Source of the DNA: Caulochytrium protostelioides
Lineage: Eukaryota; Chytridiomycota; Caulochytriomycetes; Caulochytriales; Caulochytriaceae
Assembly: GCA_003615045.1 (NCBI GenBank)
Contig: ML014248.1
Coordinates: forward strand, 1 to 50,407
DNA: 50,407 bases
Reading direction: 5' to 3'
Shown: piece after piece, positions 12,201 through 22,490 of the stretch
Position numbering within the stretch: position 1 is the stretch's first letter
Layout of the letters: each line of letters opens with the position of its first letter
Program-made: the position numbers and the translations under genes
The notes under the pieces: generated by a model
The model's input: the letters and a program-made list of their open reading frames with translations, nothing else
What the model was told of the DNA's origin: nothing
Database searches by the model: none

Positions 12201-12477
12201 CGCCGCCAGCGCCTCCGCCACCGCGTCGGCCACCGCGACGGCCACCGTGAACGCCAGTCCCAGCGCAACCGCTTCGCCTGCAGCCAACGCCGACGCCGCT
12301 GTTAATGCAGCTGCAGCTGCTGCTCCTACGGCTGCTACTGCCGCTGTCGTCGATGACCCAGCAATGTCGATGTCGCTCGCGGCCTCGATCGTACCCACAG
12401 CCCCGGCTCCGAGCATGGCCGCCACCACGGTTTCATCACCGACGCCGACCACCACGATGACGGCTCCGGCCTCGTAG
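9211..12477 (+). CDS. Large orphan secreted/membrane protein resembling a giant hypothetical family of fungi and bacteria
   Basis: The start is the first in-frame ATG; the frame is open upstream and an intron (donor GTGAGT at 8787, acceptor CTCTCAG ending 8949) may join a 5' exon. From 9211 it is 1088 residues. A second ATG at 9256 would give Arg-rich residues and then a classic signal peptide (WLPLLAALLGILMLAI, cleavage near PSA). The protein has an N-terminal beta-rich region (HVVVSVNGVDP; LYVRMQFMPAGQWVV), an amphipathic helical region (RRIGVGLFHLLERVKTVFNW), and the motif IPFIQDLWEQKLGRGHTQLT then LLDMLCLNGAI. It also has several hydrophobic stretches and an Ala/Thr/Ser/Pro-rich tail. From memory these blocks occur in the same order in very large hypothetical proteins of bacteria and ascomycetes, for which I know no function. 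Enzymatic residues are not apparent. Confidence 0.8.
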   Translation: MAGLIAGLVLATAASMARPGPRGRPRVGWLPLLAALLGILMLAITPSAALTTDPVQPPSPDQANRLRQLWSDPDWVRQVQPRIGVQAFLSNGGGVKGRSAETAHHVVVSVNGVDPDTKAPVQWPCGQVTMHAQAPGISLELEDGDVEREGFRTVELGSDPQSFMLNGLGHVSFTLPAKYQSMTEESMLPLLYVRMQFMPAGQWVVAHIDLHAQALLKNVEPQHFIAANPQLSEAIAFMASQATKHYMTELQHASVAESRKVRRYRRDNNLHRGEAVPDVKVPAHRLTVDLERHWISTYTVHEAEAPRVRLVRRDALAQAHSGTPVEEQAKDLLLQFEGSPDDAVARETGLASYKMYRTQISNHLVTADDEHHGLLGTVLTGVAHIWQAFISLIRRIGVGLFHLLERVKTVFNWTNILRASEFLSLYFRQMSTLGFNGIDIIDRRARESMEDWQNTTNFRYNEAIEWLGGTDITLQQIVNHQHAHNITNSTTHDKHVQNTYGPRRPVLPYNPLFHGPLSLLGGGATLGGAPGARTAVIGGTQSNSHWTTSADTGVDGHSAFIQDRLVNNLPNTQFSANRPRLMELLQKLGESVRDSLMSLFKTLRPSTWENTEYHKLMFQDSSWTHFPAMALGHMLNIMRWLEGKLVTAAETIREVLWPSAKIYYAISTYLVRSPIRIPFIQDLWEQKLGRGHTQLTLLDMLCLNGAIWGVGQYTLWFKDPPFTANDVEAFRSWTSPELMLYTWNEHPLTHLRGNHELRIHRLGLYDWFPRNCLFALGMLQTALQNYQMVTGGGSPKALTSKSYSGMIFNSITGVMFAISNYPFTQMSTNDPIKLAESLKNPDKRYLGMWNWGLYSGMNGLVRPLMPAWAMKFPFMATVNTIISGYPMMRWGLGINLTVSRQVDKHDPYRLAVVGTMWFNMFMSILNMCWPFVMAFLGDERIPRSLANKVSMGRDLLSQGSGLLRNNLMMAGPVIGLLSSSWQGSGGKGGLPSDDKKNAASASATASATATATVNASPSATASPAANADAAVNAAAAAAPTAATAAVVDDPAMSMSLAASIVPTAPAPSMAATTVSSPTPTTTMTAPAS

Positions 12478-13665
12478 TCGGACGCCTGCGGCGCTTCCCG
12501 GCGCCGCTCCTCTCCCCCTGCATCTCTTGTATACTGTGCATGGCTTCGCGCCGCCGAGATCGGTGTGTCCTCCCCCTGCATTCACGCACCTTCTCCCTTT
12601 CCTGATGTTTCCTCTACGTAAGCTACTTGACCCATTTGTTCATTCATTCTAGCGATGAAAGTTATGAAAGCGATGAAACGGTGCGAAAGGTGAGACCTCC
12701 TGGATCGCTTGGATCCTGCGTGACCATGGCGCCCGCAGGGCTGCTCGCTGCCAGCGCTCGTCCAGGCTAGCAGGGCGTCCGGCCCCGCCTTGACTCGTGT
12801 GGCGCAGCGGAAGGGGGGGTCGTCGGTCCACGACGGCCGAGCAAGGCCGGACCCAACCGCCGGAGCGACGGTGGCGGTAGCGGAGGTGGGAGGATGGCAG
12901 GAGAAGGGAAGGGCCGCAGGATGCCGTGCGTCCGTACCGCGCCTGCGCTGGCTCCGCGGCCGCCGCCGAGGCCGAACGCGTCACGCCGGCGCCGTCGCCG
13001 TCGGCGGCGGCAGGGTCGTCGCGAGATGCGCGCGGCGGCTCGGCGATCTGCCGGACACGCGCGGCGCGATGAGCGATGGGCGGCGACCCGCGGCCATGCG
13101 CGGCGGCGGCTCACGAGGCCCGTCACCGCCGTGGACGACCGTCCACGACTGGGTCGTTGCGGCTTCGACCACCAGCCTCGACGCGCTGGCGGCGAGTCCC
13201 CCGGCCCACGTGCGGATCGTACCCGGAGAAATCGCGGCACCGGCGGCGTCAACGCACCCTTGGGGTCGCAGCCATCGCGCGTCGGGCTGCGTTGGATGAC
13301 GACGTGTCGCGGTGTGGATCACGACTTGACCACGTGGCCACATGCCTTCCGCGCGTTTTCCTGGAACCGCGTTCTCGAGTCGTGTGCTGCTTCTGGCATC
13401 CATCACCGTTCCTCGCGACTCCCTCGCTTCCTTTTTCTTTCACGATCCCTCGTCATACCGTCGGGCATTTCGACCGGTTGAGCTTGTCGGGTTCGCTAGC
13501 TTGCGTCGCATCAGTCGTGGCGATCGCCACTTTTCAGGCCACGTGGGCCACGTGATCCCCGTCATCTGACGGAGCGCCAACCAATCGCACGAGCATTTGC
13601 GGTTGCCTGCCTGTGATATTCCCCTTCCGCCTCTGCGTCCGTCACCCGCGACTGCACGCGTCGCC
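12478..13665. other. Intergenic region between the large orphan gene and Rpt2
   Basis: The tandem arrangement leaves about 1.2 kb for the 3' end of one gene and the promoter of the next. GC-rich open frames here are Arg-rich and not gene-like. The 13400-13650 segment is pyrimidine-rich on the plus strand (TTCCTTTTTCTTTCACG and similar), a common fungal promoter and 5'-UTR feature. No TATA box is clear. Confidence 0.5.
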
Positions 13666-15346
13666 ATGGTAAGCGAACGCGCCACATCGGCACGACCGCG
13701 TCAGGCCCGATCAGCCCCGACGGGCGATGATCTCCGCCGCCGTCGTCGTCTGATCGCCGTGGATTCTTCAACGATCCACAGCACCGACGGCGTGCTGCCC
13801 ATGCAAAGGGATGCTCTTCTTTAGCGACTCACCACGCGCCTTTGATTTTTTGGTTGTCTTTGCGTGGATATGCATCGATGCATCGGCGTACGGCATGCAC
13901 ATTGTGCATCGCCTCTATGAACCTGCGACGGTCACGCACCCATCGTGTTTTTCTGTCCTTGCGTCGCGTCCGCATCGCATCTGTTGTCGCACCATCGGGC
14001 ACCGGATCGTGCAGGGCCAAGGCCAGTCATCGCCCTTCGGTCCGGGCGGGAACAATCCCAAGGACAAGAAGGACGAGAAGAACGAGAAGAAGAAGTGGGA
14101 GCCGCCGGTGCCCACGCGCGTCGGCAAGAAGAAGAAGAAGCATGGCGGTCCCGACACGGCGTTCAAGCTGCCGCCCGTGTACCCGACAACGCGCTGCAAG
14201 CTGAAGCTGCTGAAGAACGAGCGCATCAAGGATTACCTACTCATGGAGGAAGAGTTTGTCATCAACCAGGAGCGTCTGAAGCCCCTGGAGGAGCGTGCCC
14301 AGGAGGAGCGCGCACGCGTGGAAGAACTGCGCGGGTCGCCCATGCACGTGGGCACGCTGGAGGAGATCATTGACGACGAGCACGCGATCGTCTCCGCGTC
14401 GACGGGCCCCGAGTTCTATGTGTCGATCGCGTCCTTTGTCGACAAGGACCTGCTCGAGCCGGGCTGCTCCATCTTGATGAACCACAAGGTGCTCTCGGTC
14501 GTGGGTGTCCTGGCGGACGACGCCGACCCCATGGTCAGCGTCATGAAGCTCGAGAAGGCGCCGACCGAGTCCTATGCCGACGTCGGTGGTTTGGACCAGC
14601 AGGTCCAGGAGATCAAGGAGGCCGTCGAGCTGCCGCTCACGCACCCCGAGCTGTACGAAGAAATGGGCATCAAGCCGCCCAAGGGCGTCATCCTGTACGG
14701 CCCGCCCGGCACAGGCAAAACGCTGCTGGCCAAGGCCGTCGCCAACCAGACCTCCGCCACCTTCCTGCGCATTGTCGGCTCCGAGCTGATCCAGAAGTAC
14801 CTCGGCGACGGCCCCAAGCTCGTCCGTGAGCTCTTCCGCGTCGCCGAAGAGAACGCGCCCTCCATCGTCTTTATCGACGAAATCGATGCCGTCGGCACGA
14901 AGCGCTACGACGCCACCTCGGGCGGCGAGCGCGAGATCCAGCGGACCATGCTGGAGCTGCTCAACCAGCTCGACGGCTTCGACTCCCGCGGCGACGTGAA
15001 GGTCATCATGGCCACCAACCGCATCGAGAGTCTCGACCCGGCCCTCATCCGCCCGGGCCGCATCGACCGCAAGATCGAGTTCCCGCTGCCTGACATCAAG
15101 ACGAAGCGCCGCGTCTTCAACATCCACACCGGCCGCATGAACCTCGGTGACGACGTCAACCTGGAGGAGTTCATCATGGCCAAGGATGACCTCTCGGGCG
15201 CCGACATCAAGGCGATCTGTACGGAGGCGGGCCTGATGGCTCTGCGCGAGCGCCGCATGAAGGTCGTGGCCGATGATTTCAAGAAGGCCAAGGACAAGGT
15301 CCTCTACCGCAAGAAGGAGGGCGTGCCCGAAGGTCTGTATCTGTAG
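13666..15346 (+). CDS. RPT2: 26S proteasome regulatory particle ATPase Rpt2 (PSMC1/S4)
   Basis: This is a hexameric AAA+ ATPase subunit of the 19S base that unfolds substrates and opens the 20S gate. It has two exons. Exon 1 is only the ATG (13666-13668), followed by donor GTAAGC. The intron is 13669-14014 (ends GTGCAG). Exon 2 (14015-15346) starts GGCCAAGGCCAG, giving Met-Gly-Gln-Gly-Gln, the expected Rpt2 start with an N-myristoylation Gly2. The product is 444 residues; yeast Rpt2 is 437. Walker A GPPGTGKT is at 230-237, Walker B IVFIDE at 285-290, the sensor ATN at 334-336, and Arg fingers in RPGRIDR at 347-353. The C-terminal LYL is the HbYX tail that docks into the alpha ring. It is convergent with Rrp8. 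Without the splice, the unspliced frame begins with unrelated residues. Confidence 0.97.
13669..14014 (+). other. Rpt2 intron directly after the start codon
   Basis: The donor is ATG|GTAAGC and the acceptor GTGCAG|GGCCAAG; the length is 346 nt. The junction restores Met-Gly-Gln, the conserved myristoylated Rpt2 N-terminus, which strongly supports it. Confidence 0.9.
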
Positions 15347-15723
15347 TCTGCCAACCATGGAGATGAAATCGTTACGATAAGAGAAAAAAAAACGGGACGC
15401 GAGCACGTGCGTGCACCGTATTTGGGGATGCAAGGCCACCGCGGAACTCATGCTTTGCGGAAAGCCGCCGAGTGAAGCATGGTAACTTGACCGGGACCTG
15501 GCCGATCTCGACTGCCCATCGGTTGGATGGCGTGCGACGGCGTCATAACCTCAATCGGTCGGCCGTGGCACGCCATGCCCGCTGATCGGTCCTTGGTTAG
15601 TGGGTCATCCTTGGCATACCCGTCGTCCGATCCGGATACGATCATGGCGGCATCGCCTCCTTCACCACCGCCTTCACCTCGGATCCATAAATATACTGTA
15701 TTGCTACTGTTGATCGACAACGA
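15347..15723. other. Convergent 3' intergenic gap (Rpt2/Rrp8)
   Basis: This 377 bp holds the 3'-UTRs of two convergent genes. It contains an A-run (15382-15391) and an A/T-rich ATAAATATAC segment at about 15686 that could serve 3'-end formation on either strand. No gene is seen. Confidence 0.5.
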
Positions 15724-17017
15724 TCAGCGGCGCTTGTAGATACACGGCTTGAGGGCGAGCGAAGCCGGGATCCCCTTCGGTTCCGCGGCGACCTCGGCGG
15801 CCGTGTGCTTGCGGAACTCGAGGAAGAGGAACATGGTATTGCTAGCGGCATCGCGCTTTACACAGACGCAGCCGCCCTGCTCGACGGCCGCGACGAAAGC
15901 ATCCATGTCCTCAAAGCGGCTGACGACTTCCGCAATCTTGAGCGTCCCGCCGGGTCGCAGGACGCGCAGCGCTTCCGTCAGGAAATCGACGATGTTCGTG
16001 CCCATCAGCGCCAGGCAGAACACGGCCACGTCGACCGAGTCCGCGGCGAGCGGCAGCGACGCGATATCGCACGCCGTGATATGCGGCGCGACGCTCACGA
16101 GGTCGAACGAGTAGATCGCGACAGGTCGCGACGGCTTCTTGCCGCGGGTCGGCGCGGCGCCCGAGGCGGCGTCCGCGGGGGCATCCGCGACGGCGGCGTC
16201 GGCCGCCGCGGGCGGCGCCGGCAGCCGCCAGGGCGCCGCGCGCAGCGCCAGCGCGAAGCGGCCCTCGCCGCATCCGAGATCGGCGACGACCAGCGGCGCG
16301 CTGTCGGTCGGCGCCGACGGCGCCATGCGGCGCTTGAGCGCGGCGCCGACCTCGCGCACCATCACGTCCAGCGGGTTGATCGGCCAGTCGGCGACCTGGC
16401 GCGCGAACCCCGCGTGGTAGGCCGTGAACTGGTCGGGCGCGTCGCGGAACAGCTGGACGGCGGCCGAGGAGGGCGTGGTGTAGAGCTGCTCGTTGAGCAT
16501 GCGGAAGTGGCTGCCGGCCAGCCGCGACCGCGCGGCGGCGGTCATGGCCGCGAAGCGAGAGCCTGGAGCGGACGCCCACGCGGGACGGTGGGTGGTCGAC
16601 GCCGACGTGGTCGAGGCCGACGGCGTCGACGATCCCCGGGCAGGGCGCGATGCCGCTGACGTGGACGCGGACGCCAAGTCTGACGCCGACCCTGGGGCTG
16701 GCGCGGGCGCCGCTTTCGAGGGAGCGAGTGGTGCGGTCGCGGCGGTGCGCTGGGCGACCCGCTTGGCGTCGCGCGCGACGGCGTCAGCCACTGTCTGCGC
16801 GCTGCTCTTGCGCTTCAAGAGCTGTGGTCATGGCAACGTCCATTGAGTCGGGGCTGTCGGCGGTGAGTGGACCGGAGCGGACAGATCGCGTGGCGCTGTC
16901 GCGGACGACGACGTCGCGAGAGCGGGGCAGGCGAAGGGGTGCATACTTTACCGCTCGGAGCTGGGCCTTCTTATCGGCCGCCGCCGATCCGGGCTTGGCG
17001 CCCGCGTGCGGCCGCAT
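15724..17017 (-). CDS. RRP8: 25S rRNA (adenine-N1)-methyltransferase Rrp8
   Basis: This is a nucleolar SAM-dependent enzyme making m1A in helix 25.1 of large-subunit rRNA. Exon 2 (16821-15724) carries the family blocks: RMLNEQLYTTPSS, WPINPLDVMV, VADLGCGEGR (SAM motif I), SFDLVSVAPHITACDIASLP, VDVAVFCLALMGTN, and RVLRPGGTLKIAEV. There is no ATG in its frame upstream. An exon 1 at 17017-16952 (MRPHAGAKPGSAAADKKAQL RA) ends at donor GTAAAGT. A 130-nt intron (16951-16822) ends CCACAG and joins in phase to CTC TTG AAG CGC, giving 387 residues, close to the 392 of yeast Rrp8. The region between SAM motif I and SFDLV holds a lineage-specific Ala/Pro-rich insert of about 40 residues. Family confidence is high; the first exon is an inference from splice sites. 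Confidence 0.9.
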
Positions 17018-17040
17018 CGATCAGTGGAGGCCCGGCAAGG

Positions 17041-17070
17041 CGAGGCAAGACGAGGCAAGACGAGGCAAGA
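17041..17070 (+). repeat. 10-bp tandem repeat, 3 copies
   Basis: CGAGGCAAGA is repeated three times exactly, just upstream of the Rrp8 start (minus strand), so it lies in the Rrp8 promoter or 5'-UTR. Confidence 0.85.
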
Positions 17071-18170
17071 CGAAGCCAGGCAAACCCAGAACAAGTGAGG
17101 TGTTAGGACCGACAGCGGCGTTGGGGGTGCGTTAGGGAGGGGAATCGATGCGCTGCACTAGCGAGGCACAGCGAGGACGTGGTCCAGCACGGCACCGCCC
17201 AGGATCGCCCCCCAACCACGGCCATCCCGACCAGCAGGTCGCGCCACGTCGATGTCGATAGATCATCCGTCAAGCGTGTCCTTCACAGCCTTCACCCGGC
17301 GTCGTCGTCGAAGCCGCGGGGCGACGCTCAACCAGCGATCATCCGTCGTTGGCTCGGCGCGATGCGGCGTTCAAGCGGAGTTACGGCGCTCTTCCCCCGT
17401 GAACCCTCGTCGGCAGGCCCCCCCAAGCGGCGGCGGCGGCCCCCACTTTTCTTGCCACACCTGCAGGCGAAGGAAGCGGAGCGCCACGGCGTCGGGATCG
17501 GCATCCGCCGGTCCCACCACAGCAGCCCTCGCCATCGACGGTGAGGAGGATTCCATGAATCAACGCGGCCGATGCCTACGGGTACGCCGGTTGAGGGATA
17601 CGTCGTCGCGGTATGGGCTCCCACGGGCCCGGCTCGGGGCCGCTGAAACCGTTGACCGACGACCGCTCCGAGGGCCATAGATGACGAAAAGGATCCGCCG
17701 CTCCGCCGTCGAACCTCCAGAAAGAGCGGCTTGCTCGTCCAGGCCACGCCCTCGTTCCCCGAGAGCGTCTCGTCAGCGCCGCGATCCAACGATGGAATCA
17801 CGAGCAACATGGTTTCTAGAAAAACGTGGCAAATGAGGATTGAAAAGAACACAGGCACACACACACGCACACAGAGAAGGCGGGCGGCACGGCCAGGGAA
17901 GCCGTGGCGCGTGATAAGTAACAAAGGGGGCATAAAAGAAGAAAAAAAGAAGATAGATCGATGAAGAAGAGAGCCGATGGATCGCGGGGACGGCGGTCAG
18001 GCAGGCACACCACTGATATCAAATCAGGCGGCGGCATTCAAAACCAGCTCCATTGTCCGAGGAACCAGGCCATCTCATCGCTGTCGTCATCGTCGTCGTC
18101 GCTATCGCAATGTCGCAGCGGGCGTCGACGACCACGTCGACGTGGTTGTGGTCGCTGCTGCCGCTGCCGC
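17071..18170. other. Intergenic region between Rrp8 promoter and Ydj1 3' end
   Basis: About 1.1 kb without a recognisable gene; both neighbours are on the minus strand. A purine-rich A/G tract at 17930-17970 precedes the Ydj1 stop and, read on the minus strand, is a pyrimidine-rich 3'-UTR segment. A CA microsatellite (ACACACACAC) lies at 17855-17868. Confidence 0.5.
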
Positions 18171-19762
18171 TTACTGCTGGGCGCACTGGACCTGGGGCCC
18201 GTGGCCGCCGTGGCCGCCGTGGCCCTCATCCTCCATCTCCTCATCATCTTCGTAGGCCTGACCGCCGCCGCGGGCATTCCGGGAGCCCGCGCGGCGGGAC
18301 TTGGACTCGAAGGACGACAGCACGACCTCCTCGAACTCGGCGCCCGGGGTGTTGGCGACCGTGGACTGGTTGACGCGCGGCGGCAAGCAGGCCTCGACGA
18401 GCGTGAGGCGGCGGAGACCTTCCGTGGGCTCGACGCCCGTGGCGGCAGCAGCGCGGGCGGCGACGTCGGCGCAGGGTGCGCCCATCACCATCGGCGTGGT
18501 GTCCATGAACCACGCGGGGTCGGGGAATTCGACCTTGAAGTGCAGCACGAGGTCGCCGCGGTCGAAGGGACGCTTGTACGTGGGCATGCCCTCGCCCTTG
18601 ATGACCTTCGTCTCGCCGGGGCGGATGACCTCGCCCGGGATGATGCGGACCACGAGCTTGCGGCCGTCGAGGTGGGTGATGTCGAACGCGCCGCCCGCGA
18701 CCGCGGTCAGCAGGTCGACCTTCACGTCGTCCATGTGGAGGTCGCTGCCCTCGCGGCGGAAGGTGGCGTCGGGCTTCTGCTCGAGCACGATCACGACATC
18801 ACCGGGCTCGTCGATCGAGGGGCTTTGGTCGCCTTCCTTCGCGAAGGTGATCTTCTGGCCGCTGGCCATGCCCTTGTCGATGTAGACGTCGAGGATCTTG
18901 CGCTCAGTGGTCACCTTCTTGGCGTGGCAGGCGCCGCAGCGGTCCTTTGCGGCGATCATTTCACCCTCGCCGTTGCACTCAGGGCAGGCCTGCTGCATCT
19001 GCTGGATCATCGGGCCCATCTGGCGCATGATCATGCGCACGCCGCGGCCGCCACACGGCTGGCAAGACTTGACGGCGTTCGGGGATGTCGCGCCGCAGCC
19101 CTTGCACGTCGGGCACAGGATCTGCTTCTGGAGCGCGAGCTTGGTGGTCTTGCCATTGTACAAGTCCGAGAGCGACACCTTCAGCACATGCTGCATGTCA
19201 CGGCCACGACGCGGGCCCTGGCGACGGCCGCCGCCGCCGCCGCCGAACATACCGCCGCCGAAGAGCTGCGAGAAGAGGTCCTGGGGGTCGAGGCCGCCCA
19301 TGCCGCCCATGCCGCCATCGCCGTTGAGGCCCTCCTCGCCGTAGCGATCGTAGACCTCGCGCTTTTGCGAATCCGACAGGATCTCGTAGGCGTGCGAGAT
19401 CTCCTTGAACTTGTCGCCAGCGTCCGGGTTCTTGTCGGGGTGGTACTTCAAGGCCAGCTTGCGGTAAGCCTTCTTGAGCTCGGACTACCGCGGGGACAAG
19501 AGAAAAGCATGGAGAGGAATTAACGGAGAGGGATTAGAGTCAGTGAGTTGCTTATCGTTTGCATCGAATCGAGCCTCCTTGTGGCGGATCACGCGCCTGA
19601 AGTTCTCAATCATTCTCGCATGTGACAAGTGCCAACGATGCTGGCGCTCGTCGACCATCGACGTGGTCGCCATCGTATGCTGGTGTGTGTGGGGGGGTCG
19701 CTTACCTCGCCGGCATCAGGACGCACTTCCAGTGTGTCGTAGAGCTTAGTATCCTTGACCAT
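18171..19762 (-). CDS. YDJ1: Type I Hsp40 co-chaperone, Ydj1/DNAJA family, with C-terminal CaaX box
   Basis: It stimulates Hsp70 ATPase and delivers clients; it is cytosolic and probably anchored on ER or mitochondrial surfaces by prenylation. Exon 1 is 19762-19706 ([19 protein letters not shown]). The intron 19705-19485 (221 nt, GTAAGC...GGTAG) joins to [20 protein letters not shown]. The joined protein is 456 residues. The J domain covers about 6-70 with HPD at 34-36, and the Gly/Phe-Met region about 71-108. The zinc-binding region has four CxxC pairs (Cys143/146, 160/163, 186/189, 202/205), followed by the two beta-barrel client domains. The tail has an acidic then Gly-His-rich linker (HGGHGGHG) and ends CAQQ, a farnesylation-type CaaX like yeast Ydj1's CASQ. 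The first zinc motif is CPTCKGCG. It is longer than yeast Ydj1 (409) mainly in the C-terminal domain and tail. Confidence 0.95.
19485..19705 (-). other. Ydj1 intron within the J domain
   Basis: The donor is GAG|GTAAGC and the acceptor CGGTAG|TCCGAG; phase 0. It interrupts helix I/II of the J domain, and splicing restores a full-length domain that the exon 2 frame lacks. Confidence 0.9.
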
Positions 19763-21293
19763 GGTGGGCAATCGGACTCAAGCCGGGTGGGGGATTGGGG
19801 ACACGGGACACGGGGTCAGAAGGATGACGCGAACAAGTTGAAACGCTTGGGAATCGCGTTTGAATGAACCAATGCTAGACCGGCCCGTCGTGGCGACTGC
19901 GGATTCAAAAAGGGAGAGATAGGAGGAGGGAGGAGCAATGCAGCGTATCACAACAAGGGAGACTCTAGCATGGACACGGACGGGTCTGGACGGTCACATC
20001 CGCCGATTCAACCAGCGAGCCAGCGGGAGCGATGTCTTCAATCGACATGCAAACCGAACCCCCAAGTGCCGGCTGAACCGAGAATCCGGTGGGCTTATGT
20101 TCCAGAAAGCGAACGCCAAGAGAGTCTCTCCGGAGAGAGGGCGTGAGTGAGAGAACGGGTCAGAGGCGAGACGGGGCGAGACGGCGTCAGTCCGTCGGTC
20201 TCGATGCCGTCAACGCGGGCTGCGAGGAAACGAACGAGCGAGAGAGCGAGAGATGTGGCGGATGCGGTGCGGACGTGGCGCCAAGCGTGATATGGCCGAT
20301 ATGATACTTGAAGGCGGCGGCGGAAGCGCGACACGGAAAGGCGCCGGGCGAAGGGAGCCGAAGCGAAAGGAACCCTCGTGTGCGTGTGTGGCGCAGTGCG
20401 GCGCAGTGCGGCGCGGCGAAGCCAGCAACCCAGCAGCAAGAGAACGCCGGGACAGGGATCGTGCGCTGCGGGTGGCCACAGCGTGGATGCAGCGCGAGGA
20501 GGGACCCGAGCGGCCACCAGAACCTGATGCTGGATGGGTGTGTAGCCACGAGAGAAGGTAAAGGTGAACCCCAGCGGAGCGGAGCGGATGTGATGTGAAG
20601 CCAAGCGAATGAAACGAGGCGAGGCCAAGCAATGGAGCGTCGGCGACGTCGGTCGGAGGCGAGCGATCGGAGACTCGGCGAGACGTGAAGCGTCTACCGC
20701 CATCAGGTTAGCCAACGTGGAGCATGGCTGCCGGATCCCGCTTCGGACGACGCGGTGGATGGCATCTCTGCCGTTTCATTTTATGGTGCCGCATCCATGC
20801 AGCGAGTCGCCGCCAAAGCCATCCATGCAAGACCCTGAACCTCGTATGGGACCGTCTCCCGCGGATCGTCTCCCGCTGGGGCCATGACGCCTGCCTGGCC
20901 TCCGTGCTGCCCCGGCGACGGGGTGAGGATACGTGGCATGGTTCCGCACGGCATGAGCCCGCCGGGACCGCCGCTTCCTGGCGATCGGGTGCCTCGTGAC
21001 GAGGATCGGCGGCGCGCTGCGGGCTTCGATGCCGCGCGGCAGGATGTGATATCGTCCGTATGACCCTTTCCCCAGCGCGACGCCCAAGATGCGGAAAAAG
21101 GGATCGAACCCGTCCCGCCGTCCCCCGCAGCCCCATGGAAGCCCGTCGAAGGCCTTCGACCGGCCCGGCGCCAGGCGCGGTCCATGCCCGACGGCGCTGA
21201 ATCGACCGCCGCCTCATCGCATCCTGCCGACGGGCAGCGACGGGTGCGGTGACCGGGACCGCCGGAGCGCTGCGGTCGGCCGTCGACCGCCGC

Positions 21294-21334
21294 GCTGTTG
21301 GCTGTTGGCTGTTGGCTGTTGGCTGTTGGCTGTT
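21294..21334 (+). repeat. 7-bp tandem repeat GCTGTTG, about 5.9 copies
   Basis: Five exact copies (21294-21328) plus a truncated sixth. It lies between the divergent Ydj1 and eIF2B-delta genes. Confidence 0.9.
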
Positions 21335-22357
21335 CGCGGTGGGGTCTTCGGCTGCGATGGGTGCGACGTTCGATGCGCTTCGATCCGCGGCGGCTGCGGC
21401 GGGCGGATAGAAGCCCCGGCCTGGCTAGGCCGGGCTTGGCTGCGACGCGCGACGCGCCGGAGACGGGCCTTCGGACGCGCCCGTCGGAGTCCAGCGCGCC
21501 CGCCCCAACCAAGAGAGGCCATCGCCCACCTTCGACGCCTGCATCTCAGCTGCATATCAGCGTGGCTCAGCAGCTCCCCCGGGTCTCGATGCGAAAGTCG
21601 ATCATCGAGCCACGCGCGAGGCAGCCGATCGGGGATGCGGACGCGCCATACGCCGAAGGCATGTGCGCCGTTGGGTCCGGCCGTCGCGTGCCACAAATGG
21701 ATGATGCACCCTCCAAGACCCGTCATGCTCACGTCAGCCATGGACATGATGTTGGAACTCGATGTGACCATTCACCCTCGCAAGAGACCCGCTCCGAACC
21801 TCGACCAGCATGCCATCTCGCGGTGTCGGGAGGGTGGGGGTTTGACCGACCGCGCGACCTGGTTGAAAACACTTGGCGATAATTTCAAGCATGGCCACGG
21901 TGTTCGATGGGGTTCAAGATTCGGCAACGTGATCCGTGACGGGCCGGGAGGCATGACCATGATACGATAGGCCTCGCCCGAACTCCGACACGACCCCGCG
22001 TGCGGCGACTGGCGGATCATCCATCGCGAATGCGAGGGCGAGCGCGAGCGCGAGCGCGGCGTCCACCAACCTGGGCAGAGCGGTCACCCCGTCGCGTGGC
22101 CCGCGATCCTGCGCGCGGCGGCGCGGCTCGCCCGTCCCTCGGCCGCTCGATGCAGGCCGCCCTCGCCCCGCTACGAGAGCGGCGGTGGCGTGGGGGGCGT
22201 CGGCCGGGCCCCGGGGGCTCGGCCCCACGTTCGGCGCCGCGCCGGCACCGTCGTCGACGCCCGCCCGTGGACGCGCCGGGCGTGGCCGGCGTCGCGCGAC
22301 CCGTCCCGGAAACACGCGACCGAGCGACGGCCGCACGAGACCGAGTGGCGTGAGCAC

Positions 22358-22411
22358 GCCGCCGCCGTCGCCGTCGCTGCCGTCGCTGCCGTCGCCGTCG
22401 CTGCCGTCGCT

Positions 22412-22443
<32 letters not shown>

Positions 22444-22490
22444 TGTCGTTGCCGTCGCTGCCGTCGCCGTCGCTGCCGCCGCCGTCGCCG
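22358..22490 (+). repeat. GCC/GTC trinucleotide-rich tract
   Basis: Alternating GCCGTC and GCCGCC units over about 130 bp. Either strand gives long open frames of low complexity, which explains the spurious frames here. Confidence 0.8.

Noticed and set aside
17961-19523. 520-codon plus-strand open frame
   Set aside because: Antisense of Ydj1; Leu/Ala/His composition is the usual complement of a DnaJ gene.
21085-21125. tRNA-like B box (GGGTTCGATCCC on the minus strand)
   Set aside because: The T-stem does not pair beyond three base pairs and no acceptor, D or anticodon arm can be formed around it.
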